A stretch of DNA of 64,000 bases from Halomonas cupida. Its GTDB lineage: Bacteria > Pseudomonadota > Gammaproteobacteria > Pseudomonadales > Halomonadaceae. Position numbers and translations under genes: made by a program. Positions 57,202 to 64,000 of this stretch are shown here, piece after piece. The notes below the pieces were generated by a model. It was not told the DNA's origin and did not search any database. It was given only the letters and a program-made list of their open reading frames with translations. The DNA lies in assembly GCF_900142755.1 (NCBI RefSeq), contig NZ_FRCA01000002.1, forward strand, positions 431,422 through 495,421, given 5' to 3'. The first letter of the stretch is position 1, and each line of letters begins with the position of its first letter.

Positions 57202-58341
57202 ATGGCACGGCTCTCTTTACATCGCTCGGCGCTGATACTGGTCTCGGCTCTCCTTTCAGGAGTCGGGCTTCCGATCACGGCTATTGCCGATATCAGCGAG
57301 CCCGTGGCGACCCAGCATTACCGCCTGTCCATCGACGTCGTCGCAGATAACCTGTCCCACCCCTGGTCGCTGGCGTTTCTGGCCGATGGCCGCATGCTGG
57401 TCAGCGAACGCAGCGGCCGCCTGCTGGTGGTCGATGAGGGACAAACCAGAGTGCTGGATGGTATGCCTGACGTTTCAGCACGAGGCCAGGGAGGCCTGTT
57501 CGATATCGCCCTGCACCCGAAGTTTGGTGACGGTGAGCATGACTGGCTGTATTTCAGCTGGGCACGTCCCGTTGACCAGGGCGACGCCACCTCCCTGTCC
57601 CGTGTTCGCTTTGACGGCCATCAACTGGGCACGATGGAGCATCTGTTTACCCAGAACCAGCCTGCCGATTCCAGTCGTCATTATGGTGGGCGCCTGTTGT
57701 GGCTCGATGACGACACCCTGCTGATGTCGATCGGTGAGCGTGGCGATCGTGACAGGGCTCAGGACCCGAGCGATCATGCCGGTAGCCTGGTGCACCTCGA
57801 CGAGAATGGCCATCCACTACCAGCAGCACTGGCCGGAGCCGCTGCCGGCATCCATTCCATCGGCCACCGCAATCCCCAGGGACTGGCCCTGGCCGAGGAT
57901 GGCAGCCTATGGTCCACCGAACACGGGCCTCGTACCGGCGATGAACTCAACCTGATTGATCCAGGCGCCAATTACGGCTGGCCAGAGGTCAGCCACGGTC
58001 GTGAATATGTCACCTTTCTTCCGGTTGGTGAGTCCAGTGCTCCCGGAATGCAGGATCCGGTACATATATTCGAGGGGCGTTTCGCACCGTCCGGACTGAC
58101 GGAAGTATCCAGCCCTCTGTTTTCGGACTGGCAGGGCGACCTGCTCGCCGGTGGTTTATCCAGTGAACAGCTGGTCCGCCTCGACCTTCATGACCAGCAG
58201 GTTGAGCAACAGGAAGTCGTGCTCGATGGTGAAGTCGGCCGCATCCGCGATGTCCGCCTGGGGCCGGATGGCGCCATTTATCTGCTCACCGATGAGGCCA
58301 CGGGAAAACTGCTGCGCCTTGCCCCGATCAGCATGGAGTAA
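57202..58341 (+). CDS. PQQ-type aldose sugar dehydrogenase (YliI/Asd-like)
   Basis: A 379-aa exported six-bladed beta-propeller of the soluble glucose/sorbosone dehydrogenase family, oxidising aldose sugars with PQQ. The signal peptide ends near TAIA|DIS. Typical segments are LSHPWSLAFLADGRMLVSER, GGLFDIALHPKFG, HYGGRLLWLDDDTLLMSIGERGDR, GHRNPQGLA and STEHGPRTGDELNLIDPGANYGWP. PQQ use is inferred from the family; no PQQ synthesis genes are seen here. Confidence 0.93.
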   Translation: MARLSLHRSALILVSALLSGVGLPITAIADISEPVATQHYRLSIDVVADNLSHPWSLAFLADGRMLVSERSGRLLVVDEGQTRVLDGMPDVSARGQGGLFDIALHPKFGDGEHDWLYFSWARPVDQGDATSLSRVRFDGHQLGTMEHLFTQNQPADSSRHYGGRLLWLDDDTLLMSIGERGDRDRAQDPSDHAGSLVHLDENGHPLPAALAGAAAGIHSIGHRNPQGLALAEDGSLWSTEHGPRTGDELNLIDPGANYGWPEVSHGREYVTFLPVGESSAPGMQDPVHIFEGRFAPSGLTEVSSPLFSDWQGDLLAGGLSSEQLVRLDLHDQQVEQQEVVLDGEVGRIRDVRLGPDGAIYLLTDEATGKLLRLAPISME

Positions 58342-58752
58342 TGCCACGAAAATTGTTCTCACTGCGACCTGTAAATGTGCCGCCACGCCAAATCTGATAC
58401 CTCAATTGACACCGAGTTGTGCCCTATCAACGCTTGCCCAACAGCTCCCATCATGTCGAGAAGCTGAACATTCCACAGCGGCACTTGTTCAAGCCAGCCC
58501 CGCCACACTGCGGGCCACATGCCCTTCTCCGGCCCTCATTCGGAACCGTGGGCTTTACCATGTACAATAGCTGTCTAACATAATAACAACGGCCAGCTAC
58601 CGAAATACTGGCGTTGACACCATCAGTGGCAGGCTGCAGTTCAACCACCACAATAGAAGGCAGCAAGGGACGTTCAATGTCTCCCATTGAGCGGACACCA
58701 ATAAAGCGAGAATCCACTTACACACTCACAATGCAATGCAAGGGAGATCGCC
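58342..58752. other. Gene-free leader of the BCCT transporter
   Basis: A 411-bp gap. A possible -10 (TACAAT at 58563) and two TTGACAC motifs (near 58402 and 58615) are visible, but no well-spaced promoter pair stands out. No RNA gene, riboswitch fold or small coding sequence was identified. AAGGGAGA precedes the downstream ATG. Confidence 0.45.
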
Positions 58753-60411
58753 ATGGACAAGAATGCGCCCCAAGGTAACTCCTCCGCTTCGGAGGGGGTC
58801 CCGGCCCCGGATGGGCCAGCCAACCTGATCGATACCGACTACGTAATTGGCCAGGATAATATCGCCACCAAGGCGCTTGGCCTGGATGTCGACCTGCATG
58901 GCAAGGTCTTCACCATTTCCTCACTTCTGATTCTGGTTTTTGTCATCCTGACACTGGCCCTGCAGGAACAGGCAGAGCCGTTCTTCAGCGGTGTCTTCAG
59001 CTGGTTGACCGGCAACCTGTCCTGGGTATTCCTGTTGGGTGGCAATGTCTTTGTGCTGGTGTGTCTGGGCATCATCATCTCGCCACTGGGCAAGGTGCGT
59101 ATCGGTGGTGCCAATGCCGACCCTGACTTCAGCTATGCCGGCTGGTTCGCGATGCTGTTCGCGGCGGGTATGGGCATCGGCCTGATGTTCTACGGCGTAT
59201 CCGAGCCAATGACCCACTTCTCGACGGCTCTCAGTGGTACGACCATGGAAAATGGCATGCGTACCGACTGGGCTCCGCTGGGCGGCGCCGCAGGTGATGA
59301 GCAGGCAGCCATCTCTCTGGGCATGGCGGCGACGATCTTCCACTGGGGCTTGCACCCCTGGGCAGCCTACGCCATCGTCGGCCTGTCACTGGCAATCTTC
59401 GCCTACAACAAGGGATTGCCCCTCACCATGCGCTCGGTGTTCTACCCGATTCTGGGTGAGCGTGTCTGGGGCTGGCCGGGTCATGTCATCGACATCCTTG
59501 CGGTATTCGCCACCCTGTTCGGCTTGTCTACCTCATTGGGTTTGGGGGCCTCCCAGGCTGCGGCAGGTCTCAATTACCTGTTCGACACCCCCAGCGACAA
59601 CACCACCATGGTGCTGTTGATCTGCGGTATCACCGCTATCGCCTTGATTTCGGTCGTGATGGGGGTCGAGAAAGGCGTCCAGCGCCTATCCCAGATCAAT
59701 ATGGTACTGGCGTTCCTGTTGTTGGCCTTCGTGATCGTCGTTGGTCCGACTCTGGCCATCGCCACCGGGTTCTTCCAGAACCTGCTCAACTACGCCAAGG
59801 AACTACCCGCACTGTCCAACCCCTTCGGCCGTGAAGATGCCAACTTCAGCCAGGGCTGGACTGCCTTCTACTGGGCGTGGTGGATTTCCTGGTCACCGTT
59901 CGTCGGCATGTTCATTGCTCGTGTCAGCCGTGGCCGCACCGTGCGTGAGTTCCTGATCGCCGTGCTGCTGGTACCGACACTGGTATCCGTGCTGTGGATG
60001 ACCTCCTTCGGCGGTACCGCCATCGATCAGTTCATCAGCAATGGCTTTACCGGCGTACAGGATGCTGCCCTGGAGCTCAAGCTGTTCGCCATGCTGGGGC
60101 AACTGCCTCTGGCCAGCATCACCTCCTTCATCGGAATCGTGCTGGTGATCGTGTTCTTCGTGACTTCCTCGGACTCCGGTTCACTGGTCATCGATTCGAT
60201 CACGTCTGGTGGCAAGGTGGATGCGCCCAAGCCACAGCGCATCTTCTGGGCGATCATCGAAGGCGCCATCGCCATTGCCCTGCTACTGGGTGGTGGCCTG
60301 ACTGCGCTGCAGGCGGCCTCGGTCTCGACCGGTCTGCCGTTCACCCTTGTCCTGCTGGTGGCCTGCTACGCCATCATCAAGGGACTGATGAGTGAGCCCA
60401 GGGCGGTGTAA
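58753..60411 (+). CDS. BCCT-family betaine/choline/carnitine transporter
   Basis: A 552-aa secondary transporter of the BCCT family with twelve membrane spans, taking up compatible solutes such as glycine betaine by ion symport. Signatures: GMGIGLMFYGVSEPMTHF, HWGLHPWAAYAIVGLSLA, and the family motif in FYWAWWISWSPFVGMFIARVS (the Trp-rich helix 8), followed by GRTVREF. The N-terminal tail is hydrophilic and Pro/Ser-rich. Its presence fits an osmoadapted organism. Substrate choice among betaine, choline and carnitine cannot be settled from motifs alone. Confidence 0.93.
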   Translation: MDKNAPQGNSSASEGVPAPDGPANLIDTDYVIGQDNIATKALGLDVDLHGKVFTISSLLILVFVILTLALQEQAEPFFSGVFSWLTGNLSWVFLLGGNVFVLVCLGIIISPLGKVRIGGANADPDFSYAGWFAMLFAAGMGIGLMFYGVSEPMTHFSTALSGTTMENGMRTDWAPLGGAAGDEQAAISLGMAATIFHWGLHPWAAYAIVGLSLAIFAYNKGLPLTMRSVFYPILGERVWGWPGHVIDILAVFATLFGLSTSLGLGASQAAAGLNYLFDTPSDNTTMVLLICGITAIALISVVMGVEKGVQRLSQINMVLAFLLLAFVIVVGPTLAIATGFFQNLLNYAKELPALSNPFGREDANFSQGWTAFYWAWWISWSPFVGMFIARVSRGRTVREFLIAVLLVPTLVSVLWMTSFGGTAIDQFISNGFTGVQDAALELKLFAMLGQLPLASITSFIGIVLVIVFFVTSSDSGSLVIDSITSGGKVDAPKPQRIFWAIIEGAIAIALLLGGGLTALQAASVSTGLPFTLVLLVACYAIIKGLMSEPRAV

Positions 60412-60427
60412 GCACCAACCGCGCATG

Positions 60428-60461
60428 AAAAACCCACAGGTTGAGGCCTGTGGGTTTTTTT
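60428..60461 (+). terminator. Rho-independent terminator of the BCCT gene
   Basis: A 12-bp stem AAAACCCACAGG / CCTGTGGGTTTT with a 6-nt loop and a T-run, 17 bp after the stop codon. Confidence 0.95.
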
Positions 60462-60464
60462 ATG

Positions 60465-60810
60465 GGTGGAAGCCGTAAGCTACGAGCGTCGAGCTACGAG
60501 CTGTCCAGTGCCGCTCCCTGGATCACGGATAACCCCACGCGAGCTTCAAGCCTCGAGCGGCTCAGTGCCAAACCGGCAACTCCGTGTCTTTCGTGGCGCC
60601 AGGGGTTCAAGCTCGAGCGTAGCGTACTTGCCGTTCGTCGCTCGCGTCCCACAGGGAGGTGGGAAGTGCGATTCACCCAACTCGACCCTCGAAGGTATTT
60701 GCAGCTTGCGCAAGCCACAAGCTACGAGACTCGAGCTACGAGCAGTTCACACGACTCTGCATTACCGTGCTCGTCGCTCGCAGCTCGCCACTCATGGCTG
60801 GAGTGGAGCT
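60465..60810. repeat. Repeat-rich intergenic region (AGCTACGAG family)
   Basis: Nearly 350 bp without a credible gene, packed with variants of AGCTACGAG, TCGAGCTACGAGC and GCTCGCAGCTCG on both strands. Positions 60641-60670 match 2411-2440 at 27 of 30 bases, including CCCACAGGGA and GTGGGAAGTGC. The short frames here are shadows of the repeats. Confidence 0.8.
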
Positions 60811-61533
60811 TCAGCTCCACAGCATCCCGATCGGTGTTTCCGGGGCATAATGGCTGGCCACCTGGGCCTGCAGCAGTTCCGCCGTCGCCAGAGCATCGTT
60901 GAGCGCATGGTGGCCATGATAGTGCGGTAGGCCATAGCGGGTACGGCTATCGTGGAGACGAATTGACGCTGGTGGCCGTCCTGACCAGCGCCTCAGGCGC
61001 GCCAGCCAGGATTGACGGTGGATACGGGCTTCCAGTGACATGGTGTCGATCACCGGGAAGCTCACCGACTCCCGCCAGGCCTTCCGGGTTGCCGCATCGA
61101 GAAAGGCCCTTTCGATATGGCGATAATGCACCACCAACAGGTGTCCGGCCATGGCGCGCATGACATCCTCGAGCACCTCGTCGAGGCGCGGCGCCCCTTC
61201 GATATCGGCATGGGTGATGTGGTGAAAGGTCACCGATCTAGCGTCCAGGCTGCGTCGTGGCCGCACCACCCAATAGCGCCGCTCGGAAACTCGAATCCGC
61301 GACAGCGAGAACGGCACCATGCCGATCGACACAATCTCGCTACGCTTCGGGTCAAGTCCGGTAGTCTCCAGGTCCAGCGCCATCATGGGCGCTTCCTCGA
61401 TGGGCAGAATGGGCGATAGATCAGCACCGGCAAAGAAATCCTCCAGCGCCGAGACCTGTGTCTGCTGACGCCGTTGGACGAGATAATCGTGCCAGTCGGA
61501 AGCAGAGCGTGTCTTCGGGCGAATCAGCGGCAT
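60811..61533 (-). CDS. DnaQ-like 3'-5' exonuclease
   Basis: A 240-aa DEDDh exonuclease related to the DNA polymerase III epsilon fold. Catalytic residues are Asp54 and Glu56 in MALDLETTGLD, with the third motif around LVVHYRHIERAFLD and the final HxxxxxD in GHHALNDALATAELLQA. It is 8 bp downstream of the CNBD-CBS-DUF294 gene, an arrangement repeated in many proteobacteria where both sit near solute transporters. Its cellular substrate is unknown. Confidence 0.88.
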   Translation of the reverse strand: MPLIRPKTRSASDWHDYLVQRRQQTQVSALEDFFAGADLSPILPIEEAPMMALDLETTGLDPKRSEIVSIGMVPFSLSRIRVSERRYWVVRPRRSLDARSVTFHHITHADIEGAPRLDEVLEDVMRAMAGHLLVVHYRHIERAFLDAATRKAWRESVSFPVIDTMSLEARIHRQSWLARLRRWSGRPPASIRLHDSRTRYGLPHYHGHHALNDALATAELLQAQVASHYAPETPIGMLWS

Positions 61534-61540
61534 GACGCCT

Positions 61541-63439
61541 CTACCTGTTGCTGAATGGATAGCGGAACTTGAGAAACTTCTGGGCGTTGCTCAGCGTCTG
61601 GAAGGCGTCCTTGAGATGATGACGCTCGCTTCGCGAGACATTCTCCGGCTCGATGTTGTTGTCCGGTTCCTGCTCCTGCTCGAGGTCGATAACCTGATGG
61701 CGAATACGTGACATCGACAGAAACTCCAGTGCATAACGCAGCTTGTCGCTGACGCCCGGTGCCAGCAACTGGGTGCGATCGATATCATCAAGACGGTCGA
61801 AACTGTTCTGGGCACGCGAACCACACGCCAGCGCGTGGATGCGGATCAGGTCGACCATCGGCGCCGTGCCCCGCCGCTTGAGGTTGATCGAGTTGTTGCG
61901 CTTGCCGTCTTTCTCCATGACAAAGGTACGGAAGAACCCCAGAGGCGGGGTGCGGTTCAGGGCGTTGCGTGCCATCGCAGCAAGAAAACGTTTGTTCCGC
62001 GGCGCCATCTCGGCGACCTGGTCCTGAAGCTCTTCGACCAGCGAGTTTTCGCCACAGACCGGATCCAGATCGAAGAAGATCGAGCTGTGCAGCAACCCTT
62101 CGGGTGACGGCTGCTCGATCCAGTCACGAAAATACTGCTTCCAAACCGCCAACGGCTGTCTCCAGCGCTGATTGGTGGCCATGATGTCGCCCTTGCAATA
62201 GCTGTAGCCACAGGTAGCCAGACCATCGCTGACCCGCTTGGCAAGCTCGAGAAAATACTCATCGTGCTTCGCTGGATCGAAACGATCCGAGATCACCAGG
62301 GCATTGTCCTGATCGGTAACGATACTCTGCTCGTTACGTGCCATGGAGCCGAGCGCCATGAAACAGTACGGCACAGGCGGAGGTCCGAGTTCTTCCTCGG
62401 CCAGTTCCAGCAGTCGGCGAGTAAAGCTGCGACCGATGGTCGACAGCGCCTTACCGACGGTCTGGGAATCGGCTCCATCCTGGGCCATACGCACGAATGC
62501 GGCCTGTACGTCGGGCGCCAGGCGGGCGAGACATTCAGCAGACGGCTGATCGAAGATACTGCTGACCAGGTATAGACTGCTCTGGGTTTCATGCCGAATG
62601 ATGTCAGACAAGTGCACTATCCCCACCGGAGCGCGCCGGTGCATCACGGGTAGATGATGGATATTGTTGCGCAGCATGCAGAGCATGGCTTCCTGCACCG
62701 ACTCATCTGACTGTATCGCGATGAGTCGGTGGCGCACCACTTCCCCTACCGGAGTATCCGGCGATAATCCTTCCGCCACCACGCGCTTGCGAAAATCAGT
62801 ATCGGTGAGGATACCGATGACCTGCCAGGCTTTGCCTTCACTGTCCTTGATACTGTAGCGCGGACTGCTCCCCGGCTCGTCCAGTACCAGCACGGCCGAC
62901 GCCTGGAACTCGGAAAGCTGTTGTGCCGCCTTCTGCACAGAAGCTCGTGCTTCGATCATTACCGGGTAGCGGTTGACCAGCTTGCGCACCCGAGTGCCCA
63001 TCATATCGTTGTCGCGTCTCTGCCCCTCGACCGTGGATTCGAGACGTGGGCGCTCCACTTCAACAAAGTCGGCAAAGGAGTCGCTGGCTTCACAGAGCTT
63101 GTGGAAGATTGACTCGGGAATGAAGTAGATCAACGAGTCTTCCATGGCCCGGGCCGGGAAGCGTACCTTATGGTTACGCATCAGGCTGAAGTGGCCAAAG
63201 ATATCCCCCTCACCCAGCAGGTTGTACAACTCGCCATTGCGGCGGGTGACTTCAACGGCACCGCTGCGGATGTAACACAGATCCGTCTGCATCGAATCGA
63301 GCTCGAGAATCATCGTGTCCGCCTTGAAGTAACTGACCTCAACGTGGCTGGCCACCTCGTCGAGCAACTCCTCGGACAGGGCATCAAATGGCGCAAAACG
63401 CCCCAGATGCTGGCTGATTTCCAGCAACTCCACTTCCAT
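61541..63439 (-). CDS. CNBD-CBS-DUF294 putative nucleotidyltransferase
   Basis: A 632-aa multidomain protein. Residues ~10-130 are a cyclic-nucleotide-binding fold (LLGEGDIFGHFSLMRN), ~155-290 a CBS pair (IGILTDTDFRKRVVAEG and HHLPVMHRRAPVGIVHLSDI), and ~330-470 a DUF294 nucleotidyltransferase-like domain with GSMARNEQSIVTDQDNAL. A helical C-terminal domain follows. It resembles regulatory proteins thought to sense nucleotides and modify a target; no target is known. It is coupled with the exonuclease gene downstream. Confidence 0.9.
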   Translation of the reverse strand: MEVELLEISQHLGRFAPFDALSEELLDEVASHVEVSYFKADTMILELDSMQTDLCYIRSGAVEVTRRNGELYNLLGEGDIFGHFSLMRNHKVRFPARAMEDSLIYFIPESIFHKLCEASDSFADFVEVERPRLESTVEGQRRDNDMMGTRVRKLVNRYPVMIEARASVQKAAQQLSEFQASAVLVLDEPGSSPRYSIKDSEGKAWQVIGILTDTDFRKRVVAEGLSPDTPVGEVVRHRLIAIQSDESVQEAMLCMLRNNIHHLPVMHRRAPVGIVHLSDIIRHETQSSLYLVSSIFDQPSAECLARLAPDVQAAFVRMAQDGADSQTVGKALSTIGRSFTRRLLELAEEELGPPPVPYCFMALGSMARNEQSIVTDQDNALVISDRFDPAKHDEYFLELAKRVSDGLATCGYSYCKGDIMATNQRWRQPLAVWKQYFRDWIEQPSPEGLLHSSIFFDLDPVCGENSLVEELQDQVAEMAPRNKRFLAAMARNALNRTPPLGFFRTFVMEKDGKRNNSINLKRRGTAPMVDLIRIHALACGSRAQNSFDRLDDIDRTQLLAPGVSDKLRYALEFLSMSRIRHQVIDLEQEQEPDNNIEPENVSRSERHHLKDAFQTLSNAQKFLKFRYPFSNR

Positions 63440-63671
63440 GGTCGTCCTCCAGGCGGCAGATCATTCTGACGGGCACTACAGGCCCTTTTCTCGAGTCTGG
63501 GGCCACCGGGCAGTGGTGTAAAGCACGGGAACATTGGGCTTCGAGCATCGAGTTGCGAGCCACGAGCCATTCTGTGCCGAAACGCCAGCAGGTTGGTTTC
63601 CATGAACTCAAAACCTCAATTCCGAGATACCGGCACTGACTCAACCCGCCCCCATGCTATGCCCCCGATTT
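63440..63671. other. Gap between CNBD-CBS gene and IS element
   Basis: A gene-free 232 bp. It contains a short copy of the AGC(T/C)ACGAG-type repeat (TCGAGCATCGAGTTGCGAGC around 63542) and otherwise nothing that I recognise. Confidence 0.5.
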
Positions 63672-64000
63672 TGTGGACACCTCACTTTCCATCATGAGGT
63701 GAGGTGTCATGCTTCTACGTACACGTCGGCGGTATACGTCGGAATACAAGTTACATGTGGTCCGGTACTCTCTGGAGTCGACCGCCCCTCAAGCTGTCAT
63801 CGCTGCTGAATTTGATGTTCCCGTCAGTGTCCTTGGTCGATGGAGGAGAGAGTACGTGTCCACTCACAAGAAAGACCAGAAGCCCGTCCCCAACCAGGGA
63901 GCCTCGAAGAGTCTGGCAGACCTGGAGCGGGAGAATCGCCAGTTGCGGAAACAGTTGGAACGCAAGGAACTGGAGATCGATATCCTAAAAAAGGCCGAAG
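63672..64000 (+). mobile_element. IS3-family insertion sequence, left end (cut by window)
   Basis: The left terminal sequence begins TGTGGACACCTCAC at about 63672, in the style of IS3-family ends, 37 bp before orfA. GACACCTCAC (63676) and GTGAGGTGTC (to 63709) form a perfect 10-bp inverted repeat next to the orfA start. The right end, orfB and any target-site duplication lie beyond the window. Confidence 0.75.
63709..64000 (+). CDS. IS3-family transposase OrfA (3' partial)
   Basis: 97 residues of an IS3-type OrfA, beginning MLLRTRRRYTSEYKLHVV. A helix-turn-helix (APQAVIAAEFDVPVSVLGRW) is followed by a leucine-zipper coiled coil (LERENRQLRKQLERKELE) ending in EIDILKKAE, the motif just before the usual programmed frameshift into OrfB. 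The frame is open at the window edge. A longer frame from 63704 in another register is spurious. Confidence 0.88.
   Translation, partial: MLLRTRRRYTSEYKLHVVRYSLESTAPQAVIAAEFDVPVSVLGRWRREYVSTHKKDQKPVPNQGASKSLADLERENRQLRKQLERKELEIDILKKAE

Noticed and set aside
63704..63988. A 94-aa frame starting at 63704
   Set aside because: It is the wrong register; the frame from 63709 encodes a clear IS3-type OrfA with helix-turn-helix and leucine zipper.

Overview
The window is GC-rich gammaproteobacterial chromosome and most resembles a halophile of the Halomonas group. It carries a BCCT compatible-solute carrier, TRAP transporters, pxpABC, an AaeXAB-like efflux set and many Fur-like sites, and lacks any phage or plasmid backbone. 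The genus is an inference from gene content; no rRNA or tRNA gene was seen.

Positions 1-20200 are a siderophore locus. An MFS exporter (cut by the left edge), a periplasmic binding protein, two FecCD permeases and an RraA-family protein run rightward. They converge on a leftward NRPS-independent siderophore (NIS) operon: a SbnF/AcsC-like synthetase, a 1071-aa fusion of a PLP decarboxylase (SbnH/AcsE-like) with a SbnE/AcsD-like synthetase, a HpcH/HpaI aldolase-family protein (SbnG/AcsB-like) and a SbnC/AcsA-like synthetase. Then come a TonB-dependent receptor, the ABC ATPase missing from the left operon, a sucrase/ferredoxin-like protein, a FhuF-type reductase and an AraC regulator. Together these can make, export, re-import, reduce and regulate a staphyloferrin B- or achromobactin-type carboxylate siderophore. 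Genes for the diamino acid precursor are absent from the window.

Positions 20400-35500 are mostly housekeeping: gdhA, rnk, a second TonB receptor, a YjgR/DUF853 ATPase, pxpABC for 5-oxoproline, a VOC protein, a DctPQM TRAP transporter, an MsbA-like ABC exporter and Mn-type sodA.

Positions 35900-51900 form a second iron region: fhuC-fhuD-fhuB, msrA, a third TonB receptor (FhuA class), a YojI/PvdE-like exporter, a PRC-barrel periplasmic protein, a third complete ABC importer and a fourth TonB receptor (FepA/CirA class). Fur-like sites precede many of these units.

Positions 51989-64000 hold a LysR regulator, a DUF1656/HlyD/FUSC aromatic-acid efflux set, an AEC permease, a PQQ-type sugar dehydrogenase, a BCCT carrier, a repeat-rich intergenic stretch, a DnaQ-like exonuclease, a CNBD-CBS-DUF294 protein and the left end of an IS3-family element cut by the window edge.

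Two features cut across the whole window. Short imperfect tandem duplications (period 6-27 bp) occur at more than a dozen places, in frame when inside genes and often across stop codons or gene junctions. A dispersed intergenic repeat built on AGCTACGAG/AGCTCGAAG words also recurs, with one near-identical 30-bp block about 58 kb apart.
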